Source: Vreelandella subglaciescola (lineage in GTDB: Bacteria > Pseudomonadota > Gammaproteobacteria > Pseudomonadales > Halomonadaceae). Taken from it: DNA of 60,422 nt. Below the pieces are notes generated by a model that had not been told where the DNA came from, did not search any database, and saw only the letters and a program-made list of their open reading frames with translations. Below, in pieces: positions 60,382-60,422 of the stretch (position 1 is its first letter; each line of letters starts with the position of its first letter). The stretch is taken from assembly GCA_030454225.1 (NCBI GenBank), contig JAKDRW010000006.1:1-60422 (forward strand). The letters are read 5' to 3'. A program made the translations under genes and the position numbers.

Positions 60382-60422
60382 GCAAGTTGTCGTGTCTGAT
60401 CATTGTCACGCCGCCTGTTTTT

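Overview
The window is a dense, GC-rich (about 60-65 % by eye) bacterial chromosome segment. Its gene families, codon use and gene order suggest a halophilic or marine gammaproteobacterium close to Halomonas; this is inferred from protein resemblance, not from a database search. No rRNA, CRISPR array, phage or complete insertion sequence was seen. About 60 protein genes and one tRNA (tRNA-Sec) are supported.

Layout. (1) 1-11.5 kb, sugar catabolism: the 3' part of GAPDH, a glucokinase with an odd His/Cys-rich insert, then a full De Ley-Doudoroff galactose route (regulator, DgoD, SDR aldose dehydrogenase, DgoK, DgoA, SMP-30 lactonase, SSS sugar symporter, a second paralogous regulator, a Gfo/Idh dehydrogenase). 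Both regulators carry the same palindrome, TATGTC-N-GACATA, just upstream. (2) 11.5-17.6 kb, stress and arsenic: CsbD, a YghZ-like reductase, DUF3565, and arsRC-arsH-arsB in which ArsR and ArsC are one reading frame, then a quinone-reductase-like enzyme. (3) 17.6-30.6 kb, nitric oxide: a small secreted peptide, a DUF4870-like protein with NorE and NorF, norCBQD, a cytochrome P450, a MarR regulator, a Yip1 protein, a CZB chemoreceptor, NnrS, and a DsrE-like/GcvH-like pair. FNR/Dnr-type boxes precede norC, the norEF unit and the P450; NsrR-type boxes precede the first two. (4) 30.6-43.6 kb, formate, selenium and molybdenum: tRNA-Sec, selB, selA, fdhE, a selenocysteine-containing fdnGHI-type formate dehydrogenase, and divergent modABC-modE behind a ModE box. 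(5) 43.6-48.7 kb, a probable iron-regulated periplasmic operon: imelysin, di-heme DUF1111 protein, imelysin, DUF1513. (6) 48.7-60.4 kb: LysR with a YddG-type exporter, a VTT protein, a glycosyltransferase fused to a degenerate phosphoesterase, an RND pump, a broken GNAT gene, YbbN/CnoX and an aminotransferase lacking its 5' part.

How the parts work together. Galactose is oxidised to galactonate and cleaved to pyruvate and glyceraldehyde 3-phosphate, which feeds the GAPDH at the left edge. Formate dehydrogenase needs selenocysteine (selA, selB and selC are here; selD is not in the window) and molybdenum (modABC). The nor region looks built for NO reduction or detoxification; no nitrite or N2O reductase is present.

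Most interesting: a P450 lacking the usual I-helix acid-alcohol pair, placed between two perfect FNR/Dnr boxes directly upstream of norCB. Next are the ArsR-ArsC fusion with a preserved internal ribosome site, the DsrE/GcvH-like pair, and the glycosyltransferase with a catalytically ruined phosphoesterase half.
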